DNA of 64,000 bases from Comamonadaceae bacterium (GTDB lineage: Bacteria; Pseudomonadota; Gammaproteobacteria; Burkholderiales; Burkholderiaceae_C), in assembly GCA_947443645.1 (NCBI GenBank), contig CANEXF010000008.1, positions 62,001-126,000 on the forward strand. Reading direction: 5' to 3'. Of this stretch, positions 35,606 through 45,909 are shown one piece after another. How positions within the stretch are numbered: position 1 is the first letter of the stretch; each line of letters starts with the position of its first letter. Both the position numbers and the translations under genes were made by a program. A model generated the notes under the pieces. The model was not told where the DNA came from. It did no database searches and saw only the letters and a list, made by a program, of their open reading frames with translations.

Positions 35606-36373
35606 TCAACGCCCTATGCAAAAAACCGTCGGCAAGCCCAGCGCTGCGGGCGGTTTGCTGCTTTTCCAGTTGCTGACCTGCATGCTGCGCGACCAGCCGG
35701 TATCCATGGTCAAGCCGCAACTCAGCGCCAGCCGGGTGCCGCCCTGCAAGGTTTGAATCAGCGCCTGCAACAGCGCACTGTTGCGGTAAGGCGTTTCAAT
35801 GAATATCTGGGTCTGGCCGGTTCTCAGGGCCAGTGACTCGAGTTCCTTGATCCGCTGGCTGCGATCGCCGCCGTCTTGCGGCAGGTAACCGACAAATGCG
35901 AAGTTCTGGCCATTAAGGCCGCTGGACGCGAGCGCCAGCATCAGCGACATCGGGCCTGTCAGAGCCACGACTTCAATTCCCAGATCATGCGCTGCGCGCA
36001 CCACGGAAGAGCCGGGGTCGGCAATCGCCGGCATGCCGGCTTCGCTGACCAGTCCCATGTCTCTGCCTTGCAAGGCAGCTGCCAGCATGGGCCGGGCGTC
36101 GAAGTTGCCGTTGTGGTCGCCCTTTTTATGGACTTCCCGCGGCAGCTCCTGAATCTGTAGCGACTGCAGCGCGTGACTCAAAGGCTGCAGGTCGTTGACA
36201 CGCTTCAAGTAGGCGCGCGTGCTCTTGGCATTTTCACAAATCCAGCACGGCAGCCTGGCCGCGATCTGCAGTGTTCCCATGGGCATCACGTCGGCCAGCG
36301 GCGCCTGCACGTCACAGCCGAAATCAAGCGGCGCAGGCACCAGGTAGAGCTTTCCCTTCACGGCCGCGTTCAT
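35606..36373 (-). CDS. SAM-dependent methyltransferase, RsmI-like (tetrapyrrole methylase fold)
   Basis: A 255-residue protein of the tetrapyrrole-methylase fold, related to RsmI, which 2'-O-methylates C1402 of 16S rRNA. Family blocks visible are GKLYLVPAPLDF, GLVSEAGMPAIADPGSSVVRAAH and VVALTGPMSLMLALASSGL. The order differs from true RsmI in the N-terminal loop, so it is probably a paralogue with an unknown RNA or small-molecule substrate. It overlaps the maf gene as ATGA. Confidence 0.82.
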   Translation of the reverse strand: MNAAVKGKLYLVPAPLDFGCDVQAPLADVMPMGTLQIAARLPCWICENAKSTRAYLKRVNDLQPLSHALQSLQIQELPREVHKKGDHNGNFDARPMLAAALQGRDMGLVSEAGMPAIADPGSSVVRAAHDLGIEVVALTGPMSLMLALASSGLNGQNFAFVGYLPQDGGDRSQRIKELESLALRTGQTQIFIETPYRNSALLQALIQTLQGGTRLALSCGLTMDTGWSRSMQVSNWKSSKPPAALGLPTVFCIGR

Positions 36374-37026
36374 GCCTTCACTCCTGCGCTGGCGAGCAAA
36401 TGGATGCCGGCGGCACGAATCATGTTGCAGGTGCGTATCAGCGGCAGGCCAACCAGCGCGGTCGGATCATCGCTGTCAATCGCCGCCAGCAGCGCGATCC
36501 CCAGGCCTTCGCTTTTGGCGCTGCCGGCGCAGTCATAGGGCTGCTCGAGCTGCAGGTAGTTTTCAATCTCGTCGTCTGTCAGCTCGCGAAAGGTCACGCG
36601 CACGGCAGCCAGGCTGCATTGTTCAAAGCCGCTGTCCTGGCAGACCACGGCGACCGCGGTCTGGAACACCACCGTCTGGCCGCTCATTTGACGCAGTTGC
36701 CGCACCGCGCGCTCGTGATTGCCGGGTTTGCCCAGCGGCACGCCATGCAGGTCCGCGACCTGGTCTGAGCCGATCACCACGGCGTTCGGGAAGGCGCTGG
36801 CGACCGCGTGTGCCTTGGCCAGCGCCAGGCGTTCGGCCAACTGGCGCGGCGCTTCGCCGGCCAGAGGTGTTTCGTCGACATCAGGTGCTGCGACTTCGAA
36901 TGGAATCTGCAAGCGCTGCAGCAGCTCACGGCGATAGGGTGAAGTCGAGCCCAGCACGAGCGGACGACTGGGCTGCAAACGGTCGGAAAAAGCTGGCGTG
37001 GCAGCGGTTGGCGTGGCAAAGTTCAT
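36370..37026 (-). CDS. Maf family nucleotide pyrophosphatase (YceF-like)
   Basis: A 218-residue Maf-fold enzyme that should hydrolyse modified or canonical nucleoside triphosphates, a house-cleaning role. The signature LVLGSTSPYRRELLQRL and the catalytic block VIGSDQVADLHGVPLGKPG are clear; the Ser/Asp pattern SDQV fits the YceF (7-methyl-GTP) subfamily. The stop overlaps the methyltransferase start. It is divergent from yceD, also seen in E. coli where yceF flanks yceD-rpmF. Confidence 0.9.
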   Translation of the reverse strand: MNFATPTAATPAFSDRLQPSRPLVLGSTSPYRRELLQRLQIPFEVAAPDVDETPLAGEAPRQLAERLALAKAHAVASAFPNAVVIGSDQVADLHGVPLGKPGNHERAVRQLRQMSGQTVVFQTAVAVVCQDSGFEQCSLAAVRVTFRELTDDEIENYLQLEQPYDCAGSAKSEGLGIALLAAIDSDDPTALVGLPLIRTCNMIRAAGIHLLASAGVKA

Positions 37027-37051
37027 TCCCCGATTCTCTTACACTGCACGC

Positions 37052-37588
37052 ATGACTACACCGCTTCAAGCCAAACGACTCAATATGCTGACCTTCGCGC
37101 AGGAGGGCATACCTTTGGCTGAATCCACACCGCTACAAAAATTGGATCGTCTTGCGCACGAGGTGCAAGGGCTGCAGGCTGATTTGATGGTGGATTGGTC
37201 GGCCAGGGCAGAATTACGCGCCGGCTCTGGCGCTGAGCCCGATGTCTGGCTGCATCTGCAGGCCAAAGCCGACGTACCACTGACATGCCAGCGCTGCATG
37301 ACGGCGGTGCTGACGCCGATATCTGTGGACCAGTGGTACCGCTTTGTCGCCAGCGAAGACATTGCCATGGCCGAGGATGACCAGTCTGAGGAAGACCTGC
37401 TGGTGATGGAGCCGCAGTTTGACCTGAGCGCCGTTCTGGAAGACGAGTTGCTGATGGCTTTGCCGCTGGTGCCCATGCATGATGAATGCCCGGTAGCCAT
37501 GACACTCAGCGCGGGCGAACTCACGCCAGAAGCCAGCCAGAAACCAAATCCATTTGCCGTGCTGGCAAAACTCAAGACCGAAAAGTGA
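37052..37588 (+). CDS. yceD: YceD family protein (DUF177)
   Basis: A 178-residue DUF177 protein. The cysteine pair in CQRCM and a single cysteine in DECP are typical. The family, called large ribosomal RNA subunit accumulation protein, is linked to 23S rRNA abundance; the mechanism is unclear. The ATG giving MTTPLQAKRL is chosen over an upstream in-frame start because the extra residues are atypical. It opens the conserved yceD-rpmF-plsX-fabH block. Confidence 0.88.
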   Translation: MTTPLQAKRLNMLTFAQEGIPLAESTPLQKLDRLAHEVQGLQADLMVDWSARAELRAGSGAEPDVWLHLQAKADVPLTCQRCMTAVLTPISVDQWYRFVASEDIAMAEDDQSEEDLLVMEPQFDLSAVLEDELLMALPLVPMHDECPVAMTLSAGELTPEASQKPNPFAVLAKLKTEK

Positions 37589-37681
37589 TTTTTGCTTTTA
37601 TTTGCCACTCGTCAGACCTCGCCGGCGCGGCTCTGCCAGAGGGGAGCGAGCAGTTTGCAGCAAGTCGGCCTCAGGGGTCAT

Positions 37682-37710
37682 GGTGGCAAGGGGCTTAATC
37701 GAGCTATAAT
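37682..37710 (+). promoter_or_regulatory. Weak candidate promoter for rpmF-plsX-fabH
   Basis: A perfect -10 box TATAAT at 37705-37710 lies 144 bases before rpmF, in the 265-base gap after yceD. The -35 region, GGTGGC, is poor, so the call rests mainly on the -10. It would give rpmF its own start separate from yceD. Confidence 0.35.
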
Positions 37711-37853
37711 CTAAGGCTTCGCGTACTGATTGAGTGATGTGAGTGGCAGCGTGGTTTTCAGCATTGACTGGATTCCCGGCTACTCGGAATTGAAAAATCT
37801 GGTGCGCCTTTTACAAACCGTACACCCCACCAGTGTCTAATTAGGAGCGGAAC

Positions 37854-38036
37854 ATGGCCGTCCAGCAGAACAAAAAATCTCCTTCCAAGCGCGGTATGCA
37901 CCGCTCGCACAACGCACTCAACGTGCCAGGCATCGCAGTGGAATCCACCACTGGCGAAATTCACCTGCGTCACCACATCAGCCCCACCGGTTTTTACCGT
38001 GGCCGCAAGGTGCTGAAAACCAAATCCGAAGCCTAA
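37854..38036 (+). CDS. rpmF: 50S ribosomal protein L32
   Basis: A 60-residue ribosomal protein. The L32 opening [20 protein letters not shown] and the block [20 protein letters not shown] are typical. The zinc-binding cysteines found in many L32 proteins are replaced by other residues, so this is the C-minus form. A GGAGCGG sequence precedes the ATG. It is followed 85 bases on by plsX, the usual linkage of ribosome and lipid synthesis genes. Confidence 0.97.
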   Translation: MAVQQNKKSPSKRGMHRSHNALNVPGIAVESTTGEIHLRHHISPTGFYRGRKVLKTKSEA

Positions 38037-38121
38037 GTCGACGCTTCAAGCATTGGCCCGCACTCAACCTGCGGGCCTTTCTTTTGTCCAGGCTTCAATT
38101 CATGACTGCTCCGGTCTCACG

Positions 38122-39234
38122 ATGATCAGGATCGCTGTCGATGCAATGGGCGGTGATATTGGTCCTGCCGTGACCATACCCGCCAGTCTGGCTTTTTTGC
38201 GCGGTCATCCGAGTGCAGCGCTGGTCCTTGTGGGTCAGCCGTCAGTGCTTGCAGCGCACGCGCAGTATGCCCAATTGCAGGCGCACCCCCGCTGTAGCGT
38301 GGTCGAGGCCAGCGAAGTTGTGACCATGGACGACTCGATAGAGATCGCTCTGAGGCGCAAGAAAAATTCGTCCATGCGGGTGGCGGTCAATCAGGTTAAG
38401 GATGGCTTGGCCGAGGCGGCCGTGTCTGCTGGTAATACCGGCGCCTTGATGGCGATTGCGCGATACGTGCTCAAAACCATGGAAGGCATAGACCGTCCGG
38501 CGATTGCCACGCAGCTGCCCAATGCAGCCGGTGGCGCAACCACGGTGCTTGACCTGGGTGCGAATGTAGATTGCTCTGCGGACCACCTGCTGCAGTTTGC
38601 GGTCATGGGCTCTGCGCTGGTCGCGGCCAGCAGCGACCGTCCCACACCCAGCGTAGGCCTGCTCAATATTGGTGAAGAAGCCATAAAAGGCAGTGAAGTC
38701 ATCAAAAAAGCTGGTGAACTGCTGCGATCTGCATCTAACTCTGGCGATTTGAATTTTTATGGAAATGTCGAGGGTAATGACATTTTCAAGGGGACAACCG
38801 ACATCGTGGTATGTGACGGCTTTGTCGGCAATGTGGCGCTGAAGGCCAGCGAAGGCTTGGCCAGCATGATTGGCGGCTTCATCAAGGCAGAGTTTTCGCG
38901 CAACATCTTCACGAAAATAGCAGCTATTGTTGCTTATCCGGTGTTAAAAGCTTTTAAAAATCGAGTCGACCACAGGCGCTACAACGGCGCAGCATTGTTG
39001 GGATTGCGTGGTCTGGTATTCAAGAGCCACGGCTCGGCTGACGCCTTTGCCTTCGAACGTGCGCTCAATCGGGCTTATGATGCGGCTCGGAACAATTTGC
39101 TAGAGAGAGTCCGCGAGCGCATAGCGCATGCGGCGCCTTTGTTGGTGGCCGCGCAGCTGGCGCTGACCGCTGATGCGGCGAACGCGGTCTCCTTGATGCC
39201 AGTTGACGTGCCGGTCTCAGTACCGACTCCTTGA
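38122..39234 (+). CDS. plsX: Phosphate acyltransferase PlsX
   Basis: Transfers acyl groups from acyl-ACP to phosphate, giving acyl-phosphate for phospholipid synthesis. A 370-residue protein starting [15 protein letters not shown], the family hallmark, with [35 protein letters not shown] and [14 protein letters not shown]. The ATG at [11 protein letters not shown] is taken; a longer frame adds 23 unrelated residues. Peripheral membrane enzyme. Followed by fabH 23 bases on. Confidence 0.96.
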   Translation: MIRIAVDAMGGDIGPAVTIPASLAFLRGHPSAALVLVGQPSVLAAHAQYAQLQAHPRCSVVEASEVVTMDDSIEIALRRKKNSSMRVAVNQVKDGLAEAAVSAGNTGALMAIARYVLKTMEGIDRPAIATQLPNAAGGATTVLDLGANVDCSADHLLQFAVMGSALVAASSDRPTPSVGLLNIGEEAIKGSEVIKKAGELLRSASNSGDLNFYGNVEGNDIFKGTTDIVVCDGFVGNVALKASEGLASMIGGFIKAEFSRNIFTKIAAIVAYPVLKAFKNRVDHRRYNGAALLGLRGLVFKSHGSADAFAFERALNRAYDAARNNLLERVRERIAHAAPLLVAAQLALTADAANAVSLMPVDVPVSVPTP

Positions 39235-39257
39235 CGACTCACTGACGGATTTACTCA

Positions 39258-40235
39258 ATGGCCAGATATTCACGCATCACCGGCACCGGCAGTTATTTGC
39301 CACCGCGCCGAATGACCAACGCCGATCTGGCTGCCGAGCTGGCAACCAAGGGTATTGAGACTTCTGATGCCTGGATCGTGGAGCGCACCGGCATTCATGC
39401 CCGCCATTTCGCGGCGCCCGATGTCACCAGCAGCGATCTTGGTGTTGAGGCGGCCAAAAACGCGCTTCAGGCCGCAGGCCTGCAAGCGTCGGACATTGAC
39501 CTCATCATTGTGGCCACCTCTACACCTGACATGGTGTTTCCGTCGGTCGCCTGCATTGTTCAGAACAAGCTGGGCATCGCTGGCTGTCCGGCCTTTGACA
39601 TGCAGGCGGTTTGCAGTGGCTTTGTCTATGCCCTGACAGTTGCGGATGCCATGATCAAGACCGGTTCGGCCACCAAGGCGCTGGTGATTGGCGCCGAAGT
39701 GTTTTCGCGTATTCTGGACTTTTCGGACCGCACGACCTGTGTGCTGTTCGGTGACGGCGCCGGTGCAGTGGTGCTAGAGGCCTCGGAGACCCCCGGCATT
39801 CTTGCCAGCGATCTGCATGCCGATGGCAAGCATGTCGGCATCCTGTGCGTGCCTGGCCATGTCTCGGGCGGTCAGGTGCTCGGCCAGCCCTTGCTTCAAA
39901 TGGACGGACCGGCGGTATTCAAGCTGGCCGTGGGCGTGCTCGAGAGCGCTGCGCGCGCAACCCTTGCCAAAGCCAATTTGACTGATGCTGATATTGACTG
40001 GCTGATTCCGCACCAGGCCAACATCCGCATCATGCAGAGCACCGCTAAAAAGCTCAAAATGCCGCTCGAAAAGCTCATCGTGACTGTTGACCAGCATGGC
40101 AACACATCGGCGGCTTCCATTCCTCTGGCACTCGATGCATCGGTACGCAGTGGCAAGGTCAAAAAAGGCGACACCCTCATGCTTGAAGGCGTGGGCGGCG
40201 GCTTCACCTGGGGCGCGGTGCTTCTCAATTATTGA
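39258..40235 (+). CDS. fabH: 3-oxoacyl-ACP synthase III
   Basis: Starts fatty acid chains by condensing acetyl-CoA with malonyl-ACP. The 325-residue protein has the nucleophile Cys119 in [13 protein letters not shown], with the His in [12 protein letters not shown] and the Asn in [12 protein letters not shown] completing the triad. Start and length are standard. In the normal order it would be followed by fabD, but here a sialidase-like gene and a membrane protein intervene. Confidence 0.97.
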   Translation: MARYSRITGTGSYLPPRRMTNADLAAELATKGIETSDAWIVERTGIHARHFAAPDVTSSDLGVEAAKNALQAAGLQASDIDLIIVATSTPDMVFPSVACIVQNKLGIAGCPAFDMQAVCSGFVYALTVADAMIKTGSATKALVIGAEVFSRILDFSDRTTCVLFGDGAGAVVLEASETPGILASDLHADGKHVGILCVPGHVSGGQVLGQPLLQMDGPAVFKLAVGVLESAARATLAKANLTDADIDWLIPHQANIRIMQSTAKKLKMPLEKLIVTVDQHGNTSAASIPLALDASVRSGKVKKGDTLMLEGVGGGFTWGAVLLNY

Positions 40236-40283
40236 GATGACGGTGCGTCTTTATCGGCCAGACTTTGACGAACAGGTGGCCGC

Positions 40284-41696
40284 TTGAATCCCCGGTCTGG
40301 CGCCCAATTGGGTCGCTCTCCAGTTTTTCTGGCTTTGTTGCTGTTGCTGGCTTTCGCAGTGTCTGGCTGGAAGGTCTTCAAGACCGTGCCTGCTGCCAAC
40401 TTTGCCAGCGGCCCACAAGTGTCACAGGTGTCGCAAGTGCCTCCAGCGGCAAGCGTGGTCGGCGACTCTGGCAACTCTAAAAAAGCAGTGCTGTCGGCCA
40501 GCCGGCAGCAACAACGCGCACCTGACGGCAGTTGGCACTTTGACGCGCAATTCGTATCCGCCGCGCCGGGGCAGGCGGTGCATGCCGCGTCCATCGTCGA
40601 GTTAGCCAATGGCGCCTTGCGTGCAGTGTGGTTTTCGGGCTCCCGCGAAGGCGCTGGCGACGTCACCATTCAGACTGCTGTCATGGATGCCAAGACCTTG
40701 AAGTGGGCGCCGGAAACCACCCTGTTTGACAGGCAGCAGATTCAGCGCGGTCTTTGGCGCTACGTGAAAAAGCTCGGCAATCCGGTCATCGCGCGTGCCC
40801 CTGATGGTTCGCTGTTCTTGTGGATGGTGAACGTCTCTGTTGGCGGCTGGGCCGGCAGCGCGATTAGCTGGTCGCGCTCTGTTGACGATGGCATCAGCTG
40901 GAGCCCACCGCGACGGTTGGTGACTTCACCCTTTCTAAACGTCAGTACGCTGGTCAAGGCGGGACCGGTGGCATTTGCCAATGGGCAAATGGGGCTGCCG
41001 GTTTATCACGAGTCCTTTACAAAGTTCGCCGAGCTCTTGCGCCTCAGTCCCGATGGCCAGGTGTTGGACAAGATTCGTATCGCTGGCAGTCAGCGCAGCC
41101 TTCAGCCCGTGGTGCTGGTGAGCGGCCCTGAGCAAGCGCAGGTTTATATGCGCTCGGGTGGTTCGGGCGTCTTGATGGCTTCGGTCAGCACGGATGCCGG
41201 GAAAACCTGGTCCAGCAGCCGACCCGCGCATTGGCCCAACCCGGATTCTGCGGTGGCTGGTATGGTGACCAGCGCGGCAGGCCAGTGGCTGGCCTTGAAT
41301 CCGACGGCCGCGGGCCGCGACCGGCTGGCCTTGTTGCAGACGAGTACGGGCGGCAGCTTTGACGCTGCCGTGCCGCGGGTGGTGGAAGCCTCGGCTGATC
41401 CAAAGACGCCGCTTTCAGTCGCGGCATACAAAGAACTGCTGGGTGCCGAGCTCAAACAGCGCGGCGCCAGCCAGGAGCAAGCCGAGGCCTATATTGCCAG
41501 TGCGACGCGGCAGCTGTGCAGTCCGGCGGCTTGTTCGCAAGAGCTTTCCTATCCCTATTTACTGCAGACCCGTGATGGCTATATCCATCTCGTGTACACC
41601 TGGAACCGCACACGCATCAAGCATGTCCGGTTTGACCCCTTGCAAGCCGCGCTGCCTGCCAATCAAGTCCATCCCCATGCTGCCACCACTGACTGA
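40284..41696 (+). CDS. Sialidase-like (BNR/Asp-box) secreted or anchored protein
   Basis: A 470-residue protein with an N-terminal membrane/signal helix (VFLALLLLLAFAVSGW) and a beta-propeller of the sialidase family. Two Asp-boxes are seen: SVDDGISWSP and STDAGKTWSS. Start appears to be TTG: a stop lies 18 bases upstream in frame and no ATG occurs for over 120 codons. This TTG overlaps the stop of a 16-codon frame (40237-40287) that starts one base after fabH. Sialic-acid cleavage is not established; the fold serves many glycan enzymes. Confidence 0.8.
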   Translation: MNPRSGAQLGRSPVFLALLLLLAFAVSGWKVFKTVPAANFASGPQVSQVSQVPPAASVVGDSGNSKKAVLSASRQQQRAPDGSWHFDAQFVSAAPGQAVHAASIVELANGALRAVWFSGSREGAGDVTIQTAVMDAKTLKWAPETTLFDRQQIQRGLWRYVKKLGNPVIARAPDGSLFLWMVNVSVGGWAGSAISWSRSVDDGISWSPPRRLVTSPFLNVSTLVKAGPVAFANGQMGLPVYHESFTKFAELLRLSPDGQVLDKIRIAGSQRSLQPVVLVSGPEQAQVYMRSGGSGVLMASVSTDAGKTWSSSRPAHWPNPDSAVAGMVTSAAGQWLALNPTAAGRDRLALLQTSTGGSFDAAVPRVVEASADPKTPLSVAAYKELLGAELKQRGASQEQAEAYIASATRQLCSPAACSQELSYPYLLQTRDGYIHLVYTWNRTRIKHVRFDPLQAALPANQVHPHAATTD

Positions 41697-42339
41697 TTTT
41701 GTTGCGCTGCTGGGTATCAATCTGGTGCTTTGTGCGCTCGCGCTGAGGCTGATGGATGCGATAGCTGCGATGAGGGCGATCAGCCCTATCAGGCCATGGG
41801 CCGGTTGGATGAGCGCACTGGTCTTTGCGCTGCTGTGCTGGCCCGTCGGAACGGCGCAACTGCCGGTTGCGGCCTACCTGCGCGGCGTGAGCGCCGACCT
41901 GAGTATCACGCTGGTCATGCTGGCCTGCCTGGACCTGGTTCAGCGTGTTGCTGGTTTACGCGCGGTCGATAAACGTGAGTACAGCCTTGTGTATGCCGCC
42001 ATCGCGCTGGCGGCGCTTTTTTTATACCCGCTGGCTTTAGGCTGGGGCGACTGGGATGCCTACCGCCTGGGCTGGAGCGGACCCGCTCTTTGGCTGGCTT
42101 TGTTGGTCCTGTCCTTGTCTTGCTGGGCCAGGGGGCTGAAGCTGCTGCCGGTTCTGGTGGCCCTGGCCTTGCTGGCCTGGACTGCTGGTGTGCTCGAGTC
42201 CTGCAATCTCTGGGACTATCTCATTGATCCCTGGCTCGCACTGCTGGCGCTTTTTCAGTGTGTGAAGATGGGCGCTGAAAAAATAGCCAGTCAGTTTCGC
42301 CGCAAGTCTGCCAAGGCGGCCGGTCCTGCGCCGGCCTGA
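41677..42339 (+). CDS. Polytopic membrane protein of unknown function
   Basis: A 220-residue membrane protein with about five or six hydrophobic segments (for example FVALLGINLVLCALALRL and PALWLALLVLSLSCWA) and a basic tail. Its ATG lies inside the end of the sialidase-like gene, a 20-base overlap, so the two are translated together and probably work together. A WDAYRLGWSGP loop and a conserved-looking DLSITLVMLACLDLV helix are the most distinctive parts. No family recognised. Confidence 0.72.
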   Translation: MLPPLTDFVALLGINLVLCALALRLMDAIAAMRAISPIRPWAGWMSALVFALLCWPVGTAQLPVAAYLRGVSADLSITLVMLACLDLVQRVAGLRAVDKREYSLVYAAIALAALFLYPLALGWGDWDAYRLGWSGPALWLALLVLSLSCWARGLKLLPVLVALALLAWTAGVLESCNLWDYLIDPWLALLALFQCVKMGAEKIASQFRRKSAKAAGPAPA

Positions 42340-42429
42340 TGCGGCCAACGCAGAGAACATGTCTGGGCGCGGTTTTTCTTTTTTACAATGCGCTGCAGCC
42401 GATTGGTGCATGACAACTGGAGTAGTTAT

Positions 42430-43380
42430 TTGAAATCGTTTGCTTTTGTTTTTCCTGGTCAGGGTTCCCAGTCCGTGGGCATGCTTGACGCGTGGGGTGC
42501 GCATCCCGTGGTGGCTCAAGCGCTGGCCGAGGCCTCCGAGGCGCTCGGACAGGACATGGCGCTGCTGATCAGCCAGGGCAGCAAGGAAGAGCTGGCCCTG
42601 ACCACCAACACGCAACCTGTGATGCTGGTGGCTGGCGTGGCGGCTTTTCGGGTCTGGATGGCTGAAACCGGCGTCCTGCCTGCCGTGATGGCCGGGCACT
42701 CGCTGGGAGAATATTCTGCGCTGGTCGCTTCAGGTGTGTTGTCACTCGCCCAGGCCGCGCCACTGGTGCGTTTGCGCGCGCAAGCCATGCAGGACGCAGT
42801 ACCGGTTGGTGTGGGCGCGATGGCCGCCATTCTCGGCATGGATGCGGCGCAAGTGATTGAAGGTTGCAACGAGGCGCTGCGCAGCTTTGGCCCTGACAGT
42901 GCTGAAGTGGTGGAGGCGGTCAATTTCAATGATCCAACGCAAACCGTCATCGCCGGCAGCAAGGCCGCGGTGGACAAAGCCTGTGAAGTCCTCAAGTCCA
43001 AGGGCGCCAAGCGCGCCTTGTTGCTACCGGTCTCCGCGCCTTTTCATTCCAGCCTGATGAAACCTGCGGCTGAGAAACTGAAGGAAAAGCTCGCTTCCAT
43101 GCAACTGGCCGCGCCCCAGGTGCCGGTCATCAACAATATCGATGTCGCGATTGAAACCGAGGCAGACCGGATTCGCGCGGCGCTTTACAGTCAGGCATTT
43201 GGTCCGGTGCGCTGGGTTGAATGCATTCAGGCCATCAAGGCGCGTGGCCTGACGACCATTGTCGAGTGCGGTCCGGGTAAAGTACTGGCGGGCCTGGTCA
43301 AGAGGATTGACCCCGAATTGACGGGTTTGCCCCTGTTCGATCCCGCCTCGCTGGCAGCAGTCAAGGAGATATTGCAATGA
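42430..43380 (+). CDS. fabD: Malonyl-CoA:ACP transacylase
   Basis: Loads malonate onto acyl carrier protein. A 316-residue enzyme with FPGQGSQSVG at the start, the nucleophile in GHSLGEYSALVASG and the histidine in SAPFHSSLM. The start is taken as TTG, since GGAG lies nine bases upstream and the reading LKSFAFVFPGQGSQ begins right at the family start; an ATG 42 bases earlier is possible. Its stop overlaps fabG. Confidence 0.96.
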   Translation: MKSFAFVFPGQGSQSVGMLDAWGAHPVVAQALAEASEALGQDMALLISQGSKEELALTTNTQPVMLVAGVAAFRVWMAETGVLPAVMAGHSLGEYSALVASGVLSLAQAAPLVRLRAQAMQDAVPVGVGAMAAILGMDAAQVIEGCNEALRSFGPDSAEVVEAVNFNDPTQTVIAGSKAAVDKACEVLKSKGAKRALLLPVSAPFHSSLMKPAAEKLKEKLASMQLAAPQVPVINNIDVAIETEADRIRAALYSQAFGPVRWVECIQAIKARGLTTIVECGPGKVLAGLVKRIDPELTGLPLFDPASLAAVKEILQ

Positions 43381-44123
43381 ATGAAGTGAAGTTTGAAGGA
43401 CAAGTCGCGCTTGTCACGGGCGCGTCGCGGGGCATAGGCGCTGCCATTGCGTTGGAACTGGCGCAAAAAGGCCTGAAGGTCATTGGTACCGCGACCAGCG
43501 ACGAAGGTGCGGCCAAAATCAGTCAGACCCTGGCGGCATTTCCAGGTTGTGCTGGCCGCAATCTGAACGTCAACGACGCGGTGGCGGCGCAGGCCTTGAT
43601 TGAAAGCATCGTCCTGGAGCATGGCGGTTTGCAGGTGTTGGTGAACAATGCTGGCATCACCCGCGACATGCTGGCGATGCGTCTGAAGGACGATGACTGG
43701 GACGCTGTTCTGGACACCAACCTGAAAGCCGTGTTCCGCATGAGCCGCGCGGTCATGCGCACCATGATGAAGCAGCGTTATGGCCGGATCATCAGCATCA
43801 CCTCCGTGGTTGGCGCATCCGGCAATGCCGGCCAGGCCAACTACGCTGCGGCCAAGGCTGGCGTGGCCGGCATGACGCGGGCGCTTGCGCGAGAGCTGGG
43901 CTCGCGTAACATCACGGTCAATTGTGTAGCGCCTGGTTTTATTGAGACCGACATGACAGCGAGTCTTTCCGAAGAGCAGCAAAAGGCGCTTCTCGGGCAG
44001 ATCCCGCTCGGGCATCTTGGCAAACCGCAGGATATTGCGCATGCTGTGGCCTTTGTGGCGAGCCCGCAAGCGGCCTACATCACGGGCCAGGAGCTGCACG
44101 TCAACGGTGGAATGTATATGTAA
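43377..44123 (+). CDS. fabG: 3-oxoacyl-ACP reductase
   Basis: NADPH-dependent short-chain dehydrogenase reducing 3-oxoacyl-ACP. The 248-residue protein has the Rossmann motif TGASRGIGAAIA, NNAGITRD, and the catalytic YAAAK preceded by a serine in ITSVVGASGN. The ATGA overlap couples it to fabD. A 160-base gap with its own candidate promoter separates it from acpP. Confidence 0.97.
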   Translation: MNEVKFEGQVALVTGASRGIGAAIALELAQKGLKVIGTATSDEGAAKISQTLAAFPGCAGRNLNVNDAVAAQALIESIVLEHGGLQVLVNNAGITRDMLAMRLKDDDWDAVLDTNLKAVFRMSRAVMRTMMKQRYGRIISITSVVGASGNAGQANYAAAKAGVAGMTRALARELGSRNITVNCVAPGFIETDMTASLSEEQQKALLGQIPLGHLGKPQDIAHAVAFVASPQAAYITGQELHVNGGMYM

Positions 44124-44223
44124 TAGCAGTGGTGTTGAGCCTTGTCGGTGTCATGAAGTTCATGCATTGACAGTGGTAAAACACCATAAATCGACGCCGG
44201 TTTTTTTCCGTACGGCCCGGCGC

Positions 44224-44524
<301 letters not shown>

Positions 44525-44562
44525 TACCCCGGGCTTGCTGCCCGTGGATCTGTCGTCATCAA

Positions 44563-44599
44563 ACCTGAAAAGTCGCTTTTTGTCTTTTCAGGTTTTTTT
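44563..44599 (+). terminator. Terminator between acpP and fabF
   Basis: ACCTGAAAAG pairs with CTTTTCAGGT across an 11-base loop, followed by six or seven T. It ends most acpP transcripts and would leave fabF dependent on read-through or another promoter, adjusting the ratio of carrier to synthase. Confidence 0.8.
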
Positions 44600-44611
44600 C
44601 AGGATTACTGA

Positions 44612-45856
44612 ATGAGTCGTCGTCGTGTCGTTGTGACTGGTCTGGGTTGTGTCACTCCCGTGGGTAACACCGTGGCGGAGTCTTGGGCCAATGTGCTCGC
44701 TGGAACACCCGGCATTGATCTGATCACTCAATTTGATGCCAGCAACTTTGCCTGCAAGTTTGCCGGTGAAGTCAAAGGCTTCAACATCACGGATTACATC
44801 CCTGAAAAAGAAGCGCGTCACATGGACCGCTTCATTCATTTGGGTCTGGCCGCGGCCTTTCAGGCTGTCGCTGACAGCGGTTTGCCAACCGGTGAGGCGC
44901 TAAGCCACGAGATGGCAACGCGCATAGGCTGCAATATAGGCTCCGGCATAGGCGGTTTGCCCATGATCGAGCAGACGCATTCCGAATTGATGAATCGCGG
45001 CCCACGCCGTATTTCGCCATTTTTTGTGCCCGCATCCATCATTAACATGATCTCGGGTCATGTGTCCATCAAGTTCGGCTTCAAGGGCCCCAATCTTGCA
45101 GTCGTCACGGCTTGCACGACCGGCTTGCATGCCATCGGACTGTCGGCGCGCATGATCGAATACGGCGATTGCGATGTGATGGTCGCAGGTGGTGCCGAAT
45201 CTTGCGTTTCACCTCTGGGCGTGGGCGGCTTTGCATCGGCGCGCGCGCTTTCGACCCGCAATGAAGACCCGAAGACCGCCTCAAGGCCTTGGGACAAAGA
45301 CCGCGATGGTTTTGTGCTGGGCGAGGGCAGTGGTGTCGTGGTGCTGGAAGAGTACGAGCACGCCAAGGCGCGCGGTGCAAAAATATACGCAGAGCTCAGC
45401 GGTTTTGGCATGAGTGCTGATGCCTACCATATGACGGCGCCTGACATCGACGGTCCTGGCCGCTCCATGGCCATGGCCCTGAAGAATGCCGGCGTCAACG
45501 CTGACCAGGTCCAGTATCTCAATGCGCATGGCACGTCCACGCCTTTGGGTGATCTGAACGAAACCAACGCCATCAAGGCAGCGTTTGGCAGCCATGCCAA
45601 GAACATGGTGGTCAGCTCCACCAAATCGATGACCGGCCATTTGCTGGGCGGCGCAGGTGGCATCGAGTCGGTGTTTACCGTGCTCGCGCTGCACCATCAG
45701 AAAATTCCTCCCACGATCAATATCTTCAACCAGGATCCTGAGTGTGATCTGGACTTCTGCGCCAATACGGCGCGTGATGCCAAGATCGACATTGCAGTCA
45801 AGAACAATTTCGGATTTGGTGGCACCAACGGTACCTTGGTGTTCAAGCGCGTTTGA
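44612..45856 (+). CDS. fabF: 3-oxoacyl-ACP synthase II
   Basis: Elongating condensing enzyme of fatty acid synthesis, also the temperature-responsive one. The 414-residue protein carries the Cys-His-His triad: cysteine in [12 protein letters not shown], histidine in [11 protein letters not shown], and histidine in [12 protein letters not shown], with [10 protein letters not shown] near the end. Start ATG is 13 bases after the acpP terminator. It ends the fab cluster; rpoE follows after one unknown gene. Confidence 0.97.
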   Translation: MSRRRVVVTGLGCVTPVGNTVAESWANVLAGTPGIDLITQFDASNFACKFAGEVKGFNITDYIPEKEARHMDRFIHLGLAAAFQAVADSGLPTGEALSHEMATRIGCNIGSGIGGLPMIEQTHSELMNRGPRRISPFFVPASIINMISGHVSIKFGFKGPNLAVVTACTTGLHAIGLSARMIEYGDCDVMVAGGAESCVSPLGVGGFASARALSTRNEDPKTASRPWDKDRDGFVLGEGSGVVVLEEYEHAKARGAKIYAELSGFGMSADAYHMTAPDIDGPGRSMAMALKNAGVNADQVQYLNAHGTSTPLGDLNETNAIKAAFGSHAKNMVVSSTKSMTGHLLGGAGGIESVFTVLALHHQKIPPTINIFNQDPECDLDFCANTARDAKIDIAVKNNFGFGGTNGTLVFKRV

Positions 45857-45909
45857 CGCGCTTTGGCAAGGCCGCTTCAAGCCTTTGATCGCCTGGGACA
45901 CAAGCTGCT

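Noticed and set aside
38911-38960. A stretch in plsX resembling the dispersed repeat (ATAGCAGCTATTG...TTAAAAGC)
   Set aside because: The protein here, [14 protein letters not shown], has the normal PlsX length and sequence, so the likeness is probably chance rather than an insertion.
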